Of a stretch of 64,000 nt of DNA, positions 8,857 through 17,308 are shown one piece after another (position 1 is the first letter of the stretch; the number at the start of each line of letters is the position of its first letter). Made by a program: the position numbers and the translations under genes. The stretch lies in the IMG/VR virus record IMGVR_UViG_3300030060_002738, positions 1 to 64,000 of that record. The stretch is one strand, 5' to 3'. Under the pieces are notes generated by a model. It made no database searches and was not told where the DNA came from. It was given only the letters and a program-made list of their open reading frames with translations. The DNA is from a virus.

Positions 8857-8956
8857 TTTTCTTCCTCTTTACTTTATTCTTGTTTTCGTGATACTGCTCC
8901 CAAGTCATTCCATTACTTTCTGTTATGAAAGCCCATAGTCTGCTTAGAAGTTTCAT
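8846..8956 (-). CDS. 36-residue basic peptide
   Basis: MKLLSRLWAFITESNGMTW followed by a Lys/Asn/Arg-rich end. The ATG overlaps the stop of the DUF7694-like gene as ATGA and the 3' end overlaps the next gene. Coupling supports translation; function unknown. Confidence 0.5.
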   Translation of the reverse strand: MKLLSRLWAFITESNGMTWEQYHENKNKVKRKKNDR

Positions 8957-9672
8957 TCATTATTCTCTCCTTGTAGTCTCTGTTGTTGCATTCTTATGTA
9001 CTTCGCTGATACGAAGCCCTCTTCCATATCTCGTTGTCTGATGAAGTTCTTGCCTCCATGTGGCACTACTAGGTCATTCGCTGCTGCTACATGTTCTGCC
9101 TCTTGTTGAGACTGAAGTATAGCACCATTCTTCCATCCTATTTTCATAGGGTTATCTTCCATGAAGACCCACAGGTGATACTGATTGCTTGTATCTACCA
9201 TTCTTGACATGGCAGGATACAGTTCTATCGCTTCCTTCTCTTCACCACATATCTCGTTCTTTATCCTTTGAAGGTCTCTCCAATCGTGAGCCATGTGATT
9301 GTTATCGTTGTTCTTGATTGACAAATGCTTCATTGGTATTCCCAATTGGTCTGAAGCGTCATACACCTGAACAACGTATCTACTGTTAGCATACACTGCT
9401 TCAGGTATCTTGAGAGCCTTTTGTGATAAAGGAGAGACGTTGGTATGTTCATTCATCTTTGTAGTATTCTCCATCTGCATCTTGAGTATATGTTCATCCT
9501 TCTCTAGTGTAGTCCAAGCAGGGCGATGCTTCAGATATATGTCTATCACATCATCAAGGTTTGATGCATGTATGATTTTCTCTTTGGGTTTACTAGGAGG
9601 CATACGATTACCTTTGGAAGTCTTACTTCTCAGATATCTCAACCTTCTGTTTCTTGCATCATTTCTAGGCAT
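8953..9672 (-). CDS. DUF7694-like protein
   Basis: 239 residues from the ATG at 9672, which overlaps the preceding stop as TAATG and has GGAGAG nine bases upstream. The core near residues 118-172 carries the recognisable phage segment DWRDLQRIKNEICG ... AIELYPAMSRMVDTSNQYHLWV, followed by a His-containing stretch (VVPHGGKNFIRQRD). This segment is widespread in phage genomes without known function. The N-terminus is very basic. Confidence 0.6.
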   Translation of the reverse strand: MPRNDARNRRLRYLRSKTSKGNRMPPSKPKEKIIHASNLDDVIDIYLKHRPAWTTLEKDEHILKMQMENTTKMNEHTNVSPLSQKALKIPEAVYANSRYVVQVYDASDQLGIPMKHLSIKNNDNNHMAHDWRDLQRIKNEICGEEKEAIELYPAMSRMVDTSNQYHLWVFMEDNPMKIGWKNGAILQSQQEAEHVAAANDLVVPHGGKNFIRQRDMEEGFVSAKYIRMQQQRLQGENNE

Positions 9673-10553
9673 TAGAACCAACTCTCCGTATTAGCAGCAT
9701 CACATATTCCAAAGAAACTACAATTAGAGCAGGTCTTTGCAAAATACTTTGTTGGGAATATTCCCGTCTCATAGGAATGAATCATCTCTGCTATTCCTTT
9801 CTTAACAGCAGTCATACTACTCTTCTTTGCATCTTCAACGTAGATGTAGTTAGCAGCAGGATAATACCAACCCCAATGGGATATAGGAATCTCAGGGTCT
9901 AGACCCATCTCCTCTAACTCTGCGTTTGGTGTATTCTCAAAGAGAATCTTGTAGAAGGCCATCTCCTTACGCATCATAGTCTTCTTCCAATCTTTCCATC
10001 CACCAGTCTTCAACTCCATAGGAATGTATCTATCTCCTTCCCTGAACATCCTGTCAATGATTCCTTGTAGATGAACATTGTAATCCTGAGATAATTCATA
10101 CTTAGGATTCTCATCACTCCTGATGGTTATACGAGCATCTAGCATTGCCTCATTCACAACAGGAACAAAATTCTCAGTTGTTCCTTCTGCTAATGATTCC
10201 TTGAATCTGTTAGCCTCAAAGATGGACATTGCCTCATACATCTCGGTATAGTCATCGATAGGATGAAGACTCAAGCAGTAGTTTACTAGTTCCTCATGGG
10301 ATAGATTCTCTGCTTTCTTTACATCGAAGGCATTGAAGAACGCCTCTCTAGCATTGTGTATGATACTTCCCTTAATCATAACTTCAGTGGTTTCTATCGG
10401 TCTCTTCTCGACATATTGAAACTCATATCTCTTAGGACACCATTGATAAGAACCGAGAGAAGACTTCGATATCTTCAGTATTGGTTCTCCTTCTTGTCCA
10501 TAATTTTCAGGCTTCCATTGGTATGTGTATTCATTTGTATTACTTTGTCTCAT
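9672..10553 (-). CDS. Cas4/RecB-like PD-(D/E)XK nuclease with Fe-S cysteines
   Basis: 293 residues. The N-terminal ISKSSLGSYQWCPKRYEF holds the first cysteine; GSIIHNAREAFF has the conserved His; LQGIIDRMF ... YIPMELKTG is the D...ExK core; and CSNCSFFGIC at the C-terminus gives three more cysteines, as in Cas4/AddB iron-sulphur nucleases. It probably resects DNA ends with the nearby RecA-like ATPase and SSB. The start has GGTGA upstream. Confidence 0.85.
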   Translation of the reverse strand: MRQSNTNEYTYQWKPENYGQEGEPILKISKSSLGSYQWCPKRYEFQYVEKRPIETTEVMIKGSIIHNAREAFFNAFDVKKAENLSHEELVNYCLSLHPIDDYTEMYEAMSIFEANRFKESLAEGTTENFVPVVNEAMLDARITIRSDENPKYELSQDYNVHLQGIIDRMFREGDRYIPMELKTGGWKDWKKTMMRKEMAFYKILFENTPNAELEEMGLDPEIPISHWGWYYPAANYIYVEDAKKSSMTAVKKGIAEMIHSYETGIFPTKYFAKTCSNCSFFGICDAANTESWF

Positions 10554-10911
10554 GTGTCTTCACCTTTCTTCTACTCATGATTTCATCCCCTAATTTATCC
10601 ATGCATTCTCTGCATGTGCATTCTGTCGGGTGTGGGGGTTCTTGTATCATGACAATCTTATCACCCTTAGAATGTTTTTCTATTCTATATCCGATGAACG
10701 TGTGGTCATCAGGAAATATTTCTGTTACTACCTCTACTTCCTTTTCCTTTGTTAGTTTAGGAATCTCTATCTTTGGTATCTCCACTTCTGATACTATCTT
10801 CTTTGCTTTAGGAGTGAACCATTTTTTGAATTTATTCCATCTAACTAGAATGGAATCTATTCTTCTCTTGTTAGTCCAAGAGAGACTGTTATAGAAACTT
10901 CTCAAAACCAT
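10540..10911 (-). CDS. Hypothetical protein with CxCxxC motif
   Basis: 123 residues if the ATG at 10911 is used; a TTG at 10905 overlapping the PolB stop as TTGA, with GGAGG seven bases upstream, is an alternative. The N-terminus is basic (RRIDSILVRWNKFKKWF), the middle has a repeated pattern of EIPKIEIPKL, and the end holds ECTCREC. Not recognised. It is encoded directly after the C-terminal half of PolB. Confidence 0.55.
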   Translation of the reverse strand: MVLRSFYNSLSWTNKRRIDSILVRWNKFKKWFTPKAKKIVSEVEIPKIEIPKLTKEKEVEVVTEIFPDDHTFIGYRIEKHSKGDKIVMIQEPPHPTECTCRECMDKLGDEIMSRRKVKTHETK

Positions 10912-11840
10912 TCCTCCAAGGATGATTGCTTCGTGTCTTTCTTTATCTGCATTACATCCCAATCCATCGCTCGGAATATTGGCTCTGCTTTCTTCACGAC
11001 TGACTCTGCATAATGAGACCAATCAGGTGTAAACTCGTCAAACTCGTCAGCAGTCAATCTAGACACATAGTTTGGTTTGACGAATGTTCGTGTTAACGGA
11101 TGTCTGTATGTTTGTGTGCAATCCTTAATTCTAAGATACAGATAGGTATCATCTATCGTTTGATATCCCTGAGAATAACTAAACAATACACCCTCGACTC
11201 CTGCACCAAAGGTTGGTCTCTTACCACCCATTGTGACAAAGTTGTTGCAAACCATCAACTCACCACTGTCATCTAGACAACCCCCATTATCCATGAGGTC
11301 AAATACACTTATTCCTTTGACATTAGACCATGCTTTATCGAATCTAGCATGTGGATTACATCTCTTACATACTACCTTGAATCGTTCTTCACGATATCTG
11401 CTTCTTTGTAGGATATCTGTAAGTGATATTTGACCGTTCATCACATCATTGTACTTCTTATTCAGAAAAGATACTATCTTTTGCTCAGATTTTCCTTCTA
11501 TCCACATCCTTAGCACAGTAAGTTGAACATCTTTTGCTAGTTTAGTTAAAGAAACCCTCTTTGCAGTGAATCCAGTCATCACGAACTCCTCTTCATCTAG
11601 AAATTCACCGTCTTTCCAAGTAATTAGACCTGCATTTCTGTTCTTCGTTGCCCCAACACCTAAAGTTCTGAAGTATTTCTCAAACTCTAGTGTTACAGGA
11701 TGTTCTTTCAGTCCCATAACGTTAGGAAACGCTTCTCTGACATGCTCATTCAGTATTTTTAACGTCTTTTCAGCAGTTTCGATGCTATTATCCTCAATAT
11801 CAACATAAATTGAGTCAGTATGACCGTAAACTACCTTCAT
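10902..11840 (-). CDS. polB: Family B DNA polymerase, C-terminal half (motif C, thumb)
   Basis: 312 residues. Motif C appears at the very start (YGHTDS, residues 5-10; Asp9 is the catalytic acid), so this polypeptide supplies the last part of the palm and the thumb. GFTAKRVSLTKLAKD matches the conserved thumb-side lysine region. Residues about 140-190 form an insertion with four cysteines (VVCKRC, GGCLDD, MVCNNF) that may bind zinc. The last eight residues, QSSLEEWF, are a consensus PIP box that should bind PCNA. It must pair with the N-terminal half to be active. Confidence 0.9.
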   Translation of the reverse strand: MKVVYGHTDSIYVDIEDNSIETAEKTLKILNEHVREAFPNVMGLKEHPVTLEFEKYFRTLGVGATKNRNAGLITWKDGEFLDEEEFVMTGFTAKRVSLTKLAKDVQLTVLRMWIEGKSEQKIVSFLNKKYNDVMNGQISLTDILQRSRYREERFKVVCKRCNPHARFDKAWSNVKGISVFDLMDNGGCLDDSGELMVCNNFVTMGGKRPTFGAGVEGVLFSYSQGYQTIDDTYLYLRIKDCTQTYRHPLTRTFVKPNYVSRLTADEFDEFTPDWSHYAESVVKKAEPIFRAMDWDVMQIKKDTKQSSLEEWF

Positions 11841-11953
11841 GTTAACAACTCCACTGCTATAATCATAGCAATAATGACCTTTATGAGACTAAACACTGTT
11901 CTTAGCAGTGCTAGTGTTGCAAATCGGTCTTGTGACCACTGTTCTAAGTTCAT
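11837..11953 (-). CDS. 38-residue membrane peptide between the PolB halves
   Basis: MNLEQWSQDRFATLALLRTV followed by a hydrophobic segment (IIAMIIAVELL). The ATG overlaps the stop of the upstream 68-residue gene by ATGA, and its stop overlaps the start of the PolB C-terminal half by ATGA. This exact double overlap makes translation likely. Function unknown. Confidence 0.65.
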   Translation of the reverse strand: MNLEQWSQDRFATLALLRTVFSLIKVIIAMIIAVELLT

Positions 11954-12156
11954 ATTAGATTCACATCCTGTAATATTGATATTATTCCATAAATGAACAC
12001 AATAGCGAATAAAACTCGACCTGCTACTCTAATGGCAAGCCTACTGTCCTTGAGAATCTGACTTATCGCCTGTTTTCTCAATTCAGTCTCTGATTTAGGC
12101 TCTTCCTTTATCTTTACCTTTGTAAAATCTACATCTGCACTCTTGATTGGCATCAT
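11950..12156 (-). CDS. 68-residue membrane protein between the PolB halves
   Basis: The first half is charged (DFTKVKIKEEPKSETELRKQ) and the second half is one membrane helix (VLFAIVFIYGIISIL). It overlaps the PolB N-terminal gene and the 38-residue gene by four bases each, so all four genes would be translated in a coupled chain. Not recognised. Confidence 0.75.
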   Translation of the reverse strand: MMPIKSADVDFTKVKIKEEPKSETELRKQAISQILKDSRLAIRVAGRVLFAIVFIYGIISILQDVNLI

Positions 12157-13850
12157 AACTCCCTCACTTTGAATGCTGCAATACGAATTGCTTCTCTAGC
12201 ACTAGCAGTAATGCTTGCTGCTAAATCAACATCAGCCCAACCAAATCCCTGATACGCAATGATACCATAGAAGGATGCCATCAATCTCTTGACCGCTAGT
12301 TGGTTGTTGTTCCACTTTACATATTCACTTTCACTTTCACTTTCTTTCATTTTCACTTTGTATTCATTTCTCAACTGCTTCAGTTCTAGAACTGCTTTTG
12401 GTAGCAATCCTAGTTCCTTAGTCTTGTAGTATCTCATATCATAGTTGATAATCTTAGAGAAGTCTTTAGGTGTTGCTAGATTTACACCAAATTGTGTTGG
12501 TAGTTTTGACTTGGTTTCCCAAGAGATATTTCTAGCAATCATCATGCTTGGATACAGACCTGCAAAGTCAAAGGCTGCAACACCCAAATGAAGACCATTT
12601 GTAGCCTCACTGAGCGGGTCATAGACCATCGCCCCATCATACTCTACCCTGTCTCCTTTGCGCCCCGTAGGAGCCTTCCATGAGGCATTTCGCATGAAGT
12701 ATATTCCACCCATGTTTGATGCATAGAAACATGCATCGAATGGTGCAATCAGTAAACGCTGTAACGAGAGTATCGCTTCAGTTGTGAAGTTCTCTTCGTC
12801 TATCCTCTTGATTAACTCAACGTCTTTCTTAGCATACTCTAGATAGGTTTCAGTGTCTTCCTGCCAACCTCTTCTGAAGAACTCGTTCTTATCAGGAAAC
12901 TTCTCGCTGACTAACTTCTTCTCTCCTAAGACATTCTCTGATACATAGTCTAGAGATAGAGAAGGTAGAGTTCCTCGTTGTGCATCATTCCATTGTCTCT
13001 CAAATGCCAAGTCAAGAGGGACACATATCCTACCCTTGATTGGCTGTGCTATTGGAGAGTAGTTCTCTATCTGCTTTGTCTTTAGAATATGCCTTCTCTC
13101 CTTGATGTTCCACTCTACTCCTGTAACCTCTTGAACAGGAGACAGTAAAGTAGGAGTAATGCCATTCACATACAGTCTCTCAATCAACTTAGGTAAGTCG
13201 AACTTCCATCCGAACCAAGAGATAAGCATGTCCGGGTCTTTCTCATCTAACATCAATAGGAATCTTTCTAGTATTGTCCTCTCGTTCTCATTGCCATCTT
13301 CAGTATAGCCTTCCTTCTTTGGTTGCCAAGTCAGTGTGTAGTATTCATCATCGTAGTTGTCATACACAACAATAGCAGTAATAGCACCATCATGTTCACC
13401 ACCTTGCATCCACTCCATGTCCCAATACCACTTTCTTAGATTGTACTCAGGAAGTTCATCTAACTCATCAACAGCATATCTGTAATGATGTTGAACATCT
13501 GCTTCATAGGTCTCAATATCTCTATCATGGTAGAACGTTCTTACTTTAGCAGTCATTCCACCTAAACTAGTCTTTCCAGTCTTACAAGGAGTCCAAGTCA
13601 CTTTGAGAAGTGATTCTCCTTCTAAGTTCACCCAATCGCCCTCTTCATAAGTCACAGTGACAACAAACTTCTCTTTGCCTCTGAACCCTTCAGACATCGC
13701 TATCCTTGCTGGCTCTGCTTGTGTAATATCATTAGCACGAATGAAGAAATATGGAGAGAACTCTCGGTAGGTCACAGTCTTCTCGACTCTCTCGTTGTTC
13801 TCATCCCTCCATCTTAGAAGAACGCCTTCTGTTGTATTTGCTATTATCAT
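12153..13850 (-). CDS. polB: Family B DNA polymerase, N-terminal half (exonuclease, motifs A and B)
   Basis: 565 residues. Exonuclease motifs: DME at 144-146, FGWKFD ending at Asp218, and YAKKD at 339-343. Polymerase motif A is DFAGLYPS at 428-435 and motif B is KRLMASFYG at 521-529. The protein stops about 36 residues after motif B, exactly where an intact enzyme would run into motif C, which is carried by the gene at 10902-11840. All catalytic residues on this half are present, including the proofreading acids. A Ser-Glu repeat (ESESESE, about 503-509) lies between motifs A and B. Confidence 0.92.
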   Translation of the reverse strand: MIIANTTEGVLLRWRDENNERVEKTVTYREFSPYFFIRANDITQAEPARIAMSEGFRGKEKFVVTVTYEEGDWVNLEGESLLKVTWTPCKTGKTSLGGMTAKVRTFYHDRDIETYEADVQHHYRYAVDELDELPEYNLRKWYWDMEWMQGGEHDGAITAIVVYDNYDDEYYTLTWQPKKEGYTEDGNENERTILERFLLMLDEKDPDMLISWFGWKFDLPKLIERLYVNGITPTLLSPVQEVTGVEWNIKERRHILKTKQIENYSPIAQPIKGRICVPLDLAFERQWNDAQRGTLPSLSLDYVSENVLGEKKLVSEKFPDKNEFFRRGWQEDTETYLEYAKKDVELIKRIDEENFTTEAILSLQRLLIAPFDACFYASNMGGIYFMRNASWKAPTGRKGDRVEYDGAMVYDPLSEATNGLHLGVAAFDFAGLYPSMMIARNISWETKSKLPTQFGVNLATPKDFSKIINYDMRYYKTKELGLLPKAVLELKQLRNEYKVKMKESESESEYVKWNNNQLAVKRLMASFYGIIAYQGFGWADVDLAASITASAREAIRIAAFKVREL

Positions 13851-13857
13851 AATATAA

Positions 13858-14625
13858 TCACCTAGTTAGATATGGTGCTTTAATCAGTAATCTGTCCTCC
13901 CCTGCCCAAACAACAGGAGACTCGTCTTTCAGATAGATAGTCACAGGGACCGAACCACGAAAGAACTTGTGGAACTGACCTGTTACTTCTACTGTTGCTG
14001 ATTCACCATTTGTATAGACAGTAGGAACAACGACATCTACTTTATCGATATCAGTTCTCCTGCTTGATATGGTGAAGTTATCTTCATCCGTATTCAACAG
14101 ATACTTTGCATTGTTGATGACATCACAGGTCTTGATTGCATCTGTTAGAATAGTAGACCCTGTTGTGATGATTGACTCAAAGACGACACTGCTGAATACT
14201 GCATTCTCAGGTGTAATAGTGTATCCTTGAAGTCTAGCAATCATAGCCACGTTTGGGTGACTGACTACTAATGGAACACTAGCCCTCTTACCTCCTCCTT
14301 CATCTTGTAATAGGATAAAGTCGCCTACGTCAAGTAGAACGGTATCTCCTGTAAATGTCTTAAGATACTTCAGCATCTTATCTATCTCTACAACCGCCAT
14401 GTTGCTACCATCTTCATCTATCTGCCTAATGATAGGAACAGACACACGACAGATGGTTTGGTTGTCGGCATTGTATAGATTCAGTATATTGTCCTCAATG
14501 AGTTCTAGCATAGCATAGTCAGTAAGTTGACTATTCTTTGCTGAATCTCCATTGTGATACTTTCCTTTCATCCATACATCTTCTATTGCGTTTGTTAATA
14601 CTCTATTTGTTATTTCTATTTTCAT
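13858..14625 (-). CDS. pcn: PCNA-like sliding clamp
   Basis: 255 residues, the usual length for archaeal PCNA. The N-terminus (MKIEITNRVLTNAIEDV), the AVVEIDKMLKYLKTF segment and the C-terminal PVTIYLKDESPVVWAG ... YLTR follow the two-domain clamp pattern. It should form a ring that tethers PolB, whose C-terminal half ends in a PIP box. A GGAGGAATAG ribosome-binding site precedes the start. It sits seven bases upstream of polB. Confidence 0.85.
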   Translation of the reverse strand: MKIEITNRVLTNAIEDVWMKGKYHNGDSAKNSQLTDYAMLELIEDNILNLYNADNQTICRVSVPIIRQIDEDGSNMAVVEIDKMLKYLKTFTGDTVLLDVGDFILLQDEGGGKRASVPLVVSHPNVAMIARLQGYTITPENAVFSSVVFESIITTGSTILTDAIKTCDVINNAKYLLNTDEDNFTISSRRTDIDKVDVVVPTVYTNGESATVEVTGQFHKFFRGSVPVTIYLKDESPVVWAGEDRLLIKAPYLTR

Positions 14626-14645
14626 TTCTATTCCTCCTTCGTTGG

Positions 14646-14679
14646 GTAGATGGGATGGGTGTTACCCCACCCCACCTAC
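14646..14679 (-). other. Intercistronic RNA hairpin upstream of PCNA
   Basis: Read as minus-strand RNA, GUAGGUGGGGUGGG and CCCAUCCCAUCUAC pair along about 14 positions with two G.U pairs around a short loop. The same pairing in DNA has A.C mismatches, so the structure fits RNA of this strand. There is no T-run, so attenuation, processing or stability control is more likely than simple termination. Confidence 0.5.
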
Positions 14680-14697
14680 TTCTACGTCATTTCTTTC

Positions 14698-15561
14698 TCA
14701 AAGTTCTCCTGATTTTATCTCAGGGAAGCCCGACCAGTCTACCTTTCCATCATCGATGGATAAGACCTTTAGCCTCTTACCAATCAACTCAGGCTTTCTA
14801 GCACTTGCCTCAACGATAGCCGTAAAGGTAGCACCATTCTTCCTGATGTCTCTTGTCATCCTCACTGTCGAAGTAAAGATGTCCTCTGTTGAAGAATGCC
14901 AGTTAGCCTCAACCCCGATAGGGTTAGGGTTTCCAGCATACTTGTCTTTAGAGTGAGCAATCACTATTCGATGACAAGGCATCTCTAGTATCTGCTTGTG
15001 CAGGAAGTTCCTGTAAGGTGTATTCCTGTCACCCCAAACATAGGGTGCAGCCTTCATTACCGTATCAGCATCAAGACCATGCTTGTTTCTCATGTAGGTT
15101 TCACAGACATCTGTTAGTAGTTTATCTGCTCCATCTACTATTACTGCCTTCAACTTGCCATCTGCAAGATACTCTTTCGCCATTTCATAGAACGCTCTAG
15201 CGTTACTCATCGTTTCCTCAAAGTTCACAAGACTCTCATCATGTCTTACAATAGGATTGTAGACAATTAGATTCTCGATGTTACCGTAGTGGTTACGCTT
15301 TACATCTATCGCTCTGTTGTCAAAATCAAGCACAAGAACGTACATGTCATTCTTTACGTCTTCCTCAGTTAGCAAGTCTAGTGCGACTGCTGACTTCGCT
15401 GATTTGGGTTCTCCCCAAATACCAAGACACAGGAATGACTTATCATTCTCCTGTGATTCCTTAATCTGCTGAAGCATTGCCTCCTTTCGGAGAGCATACT
15501 GCCCCTTTGCAGACTCTTTCGTTGTTACTGCTTCTGTTTTCTTACCTGTTGTCCAACTCAT
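14698..15561 (-). CDS. RecA/RadA-superfamily ATPase (Sak4-like)
   Basis: 287 residues from the ATG at 15561, supported by GGTGAT four bases upstream; 22 further in-frame codons upstream look non-coding. Walker A-like GEPKSAKSAVA at about 35-45 (Ala replaces the usual Gly before Lys-Ser) and Walker B KAVIVDGADKL near 142. A short RecA-fold protein of this kind next to SSB and a Cas4-like nuclease suggests single-strand annealing or strand exchange during recombination-dependent replication. Confidence 0.75.
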   Translation of the reverse strand: MSWTTGKKTEAVTTKESAKGQYALRKEAMLQQIKESQENDKSFLCLGIWGEPKSAKSAVALDLLTEEDVKNDMYVLVLDFDNRAIDVKRNHYGNIENLIVYNPIVRHDESLVNFEETMSNARAFYEMAKEYLADGKLKAVIVDGADKLLTDVCETYMRNKHGLDADTVMKAAPYVWGDRNTPYRNFLHKQILEMPCHRIVIAHSKDKYAGNPNPIGVEANWHSSTEDIFTSTVRMTRDIRKNGATFTAIVEASARKPELIGKRLKVLSIDDGKVDWSGFPEIKSGEL

Positions 15562-15811
15562 GTTTATCACCATTTTTATATTCATTAGGGTCAAATGTAA
15601 TACCCTTCCATTGTTCCAATAATTCATTAAGTTCTGTGAGAGATAACTTAACCCTCACATCCTTTGATATGAAATGGAACTTAGTCCAATAGTCTCCCGT
15701 ATCGGGATTGTACTTCCATGTTAGGAAGTCTACGTCATCCATAAGAAAAGCGAAACTCCTCCCATGAACGACGAGACCTCCATTGGAATCAGCACTCATA
15801 CTGTATTCCAT
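15542..15811 (-). CDS. Hypothetical protein
   Basis: 89 residues, not recognised. Aromatic-rich beta-type sequence in the middle (DFLTWKYNPDTGDYWTKFHF) and an amphipathic helix (LTELNELLEQWKGI). It overlaps the RecA-like gene by 20 bases and follows the SSB-like gene by nine bases, so it is part of the recombination cluster. Confidence 0.6.
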   Translation of the reverse strand: MEYSMSADSNGGLVVHGRSFAFLMDDVDFLTWKYNPDTGDYWTKFHFISKDVRVKLSLTELNELLEQWKGITFDPNEYKNGDKHELDNR

Positions 15812-15820
15812 TTACATCAC

Positions 15821-17047
15821 CTACTCAAAGAACCAGTCTTCTGACTCCTCTACGAAGTCTACTTCTTCAGCACTGCCACCTCTACTGTTGATAACATACA
15901 ATCCAGTAACATTGATGCTAACTGGTCTGATATTGCCATCTTGGTCTGTTCCTTGTGAGGTTCTTCCTACCACCAGTATCTGAGAACCGATACCGAAGTC
16001 GATTGTCATACTAGGTGGTATCCAACATGTAGTTCCACTCCAACCATCATTATCAAAGTCGAAGTCGGTGTTCAGGTCATCAAGGTTGACTATCCTGTTA
16101 CCGTTTGCTGTTGGGGTTGCATTGATGCTGTTAACAGTCCCGTCTGTGAAGACGAACCTATCATCCCAATTCGCTTTGTTGTTAGATTGGCTATGATACT
16201 TGTCAAGAGCAATCAGTGGACTGTAATTACCTTCACAATGCCCCATCATTGTATCAGCAATGTCTATCTGACTAACATCTTGCTTTAGTTCCGAGTCATC
16301 AGCCAAATCAATATTGTATACTAACGACTCAACAGTGGCATTTGCTCCACCGTGTATCATATCATCCCTGTTAGAGTTAGGTATCACATCGAAGTGAATA
16401 AACTCAAACGTCTTGGGAGAGAAGTTTACACATCCATCTCCCTTGTAGGAGAAGAACCACTTCTTCATCTGTCCGTCTACTTCACCAACAAATACACCCT
16501 TCCTCTGAAACTCAGAGAACGGTTGTGGCTTTCCATAGTTCTTGTTCCAATCGCCCGGTCTAGTGTCTAGTGGTACAATGTATCTACCACTGTCTACTTC
16601 TACGTTGTTCTCAGGAAGTTTGCCCATTGTCTTGACAATCTCTTCACCGTCACGCATCATTCTTGCTTCATAGCCGTCACCATCTTCGGTGAAGACTGCT
16701 ACTCTACCTAGAGAGTAGGTCATGTCACTGTCACGCATGTACTCGTTAGTTAGTCTGTCACGGCTTCGTGCAGACATATCTATCGCATCGTTAAGAGATA
16801 CAAAGAAGCCGAAGGCTTTCTTGTATAGACTGTTGGACTGACTACTTGTTGTTTGTGTCTGTCTCTTCAGTGCGTTCCTTGCACTGCTAAAGTATTGTCT
16901 CCAAAGACTACGAGCCAGTAAAGGCTCTTCATCAGCGTCAACGTTGTTCTTGGAACAGATTTCCTCAAACCTCGCTGTCGCATCTTCTAGGGACATCCCT
17001 AGCAGTTCTGCTGCTTTCTCAATTTCATTTTTTATTTCATCATTCAT
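15821..17047 (-). CDS. Probable single-stranded DNA-binding protein (OB-fold)
   Basis: 408 residues. The C-terminal half has OB-fold-like strands (DFGIGSQILVVGRTSQG ... SINVTGLYVINS) and the protein ends in an acidic tip with aromatics (VEESEDWFFE), which parallels the acidic protein-binding tail of SSBs. The N-terminal 100 residues are helical and begin with acidic residues. Its place between RFC and the RecA-like gene supports an RPA/SSB role. The family assignment is an inference. Confidence 0.55.
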   Translation of the reverse strand: MNDEIKNEIEKAAELLGMSLEDATARFEEICSKNNVDADEEPLLARSLWRQYFSSARNALKRQTQTTSSQSNSLYKKAFGFFVSLNDAIDMSARSRDRLTNEYMRDSDMTYSLGRVAVFTEDGDGYEARMMRDGEEIVKTMGKLPENNVEVDSGRYIVPLDTRPGDWNKNYGKPQPFSEFQRKGVFVGEVDGQMKKWFFSYKGDGCVNFSPKTFEFIHFDVIPNSNRDDMIHGGANATVESLVYNIDLADDSELKQDVSQIDIADTMMGHCEGNYSPLIALDKYHSQSNNKANWDDRFVFTDGTVNSINATPTANGNRIVNLDDLNTDFDFDNDGWSGTTCWIPPSMTIDFGIGSQILVVGRTSQGTDQDGNIRPVSINVTGLYVINSRGGSAEEVDFVEESEDWFFE

Positions 17048-17300
17048 TTTTATTTTCCTCCTTTGTTTTCATTCTTTTTCTTTCATGTCTTATTTCCACT
17101 AGTCCTTCTGTCAGCATGACTATGCCACACAATATCCAAAAGAAATTGGAATCTACGCTGATGTAACCTAGCGTGTTTAGTATCGGCAGTACAATCAGCA
17201 ATGCACCGCCTATCGCTATTATCTCATACCGGAGTAGTAGATGTTTAACATCTTCAATATCTACTACACCGTCTTTGTTCAAATCCATTTTCATATTCAT
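17040..17300 (-). CDS. Two-helix membrane protein with EF-hand/dockerin-like loop
   Basis: 86 residues. The N-terminus carries DLNKDGVVDIED, a calcium-binding loop pattern (Asp-x-Asn-x-Asp-Gly-x-x-Asp), followed by two membrane helices (IAIGGALLIVLPIL and FFWILCGIVMLTEGLV) and a basic tail. An ATG at 17294 is an alternative start. Its gene overlaps the SSB-like gene by eight bases. Function unknown. Confidence 0.65.
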   Translation of the reverse strand: MNMKMDLNKDGVVDIEDVKHLLLRYEIIAIGGALLIVLPILNTLGYISVDSNFFWILCGIVMLTEGLVEIRHERKRMKTKEENKNE

Positions 17301-17308
17301 ACCTCATT

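Noticed and set aside
8900-8956. GMTWEQYHENK in a 36-residue peptide as a tag
   Set aside because: Internal position and no ILK; chance similarity.
11840-12156. Split intein between the PolB halves
   Set aside because: Neither PolB half has intein ends (no Cys/Ser start, no His-Asn end), and the intervening frames are membrane peptides with their own starts.
15530-15561. MSWTTGKK at the start of the RecA-like ATPase as another capsid tag
   Set aside because: It lacks the acidic and Ile-Leu-Lys positions; the gene is in the replication block.
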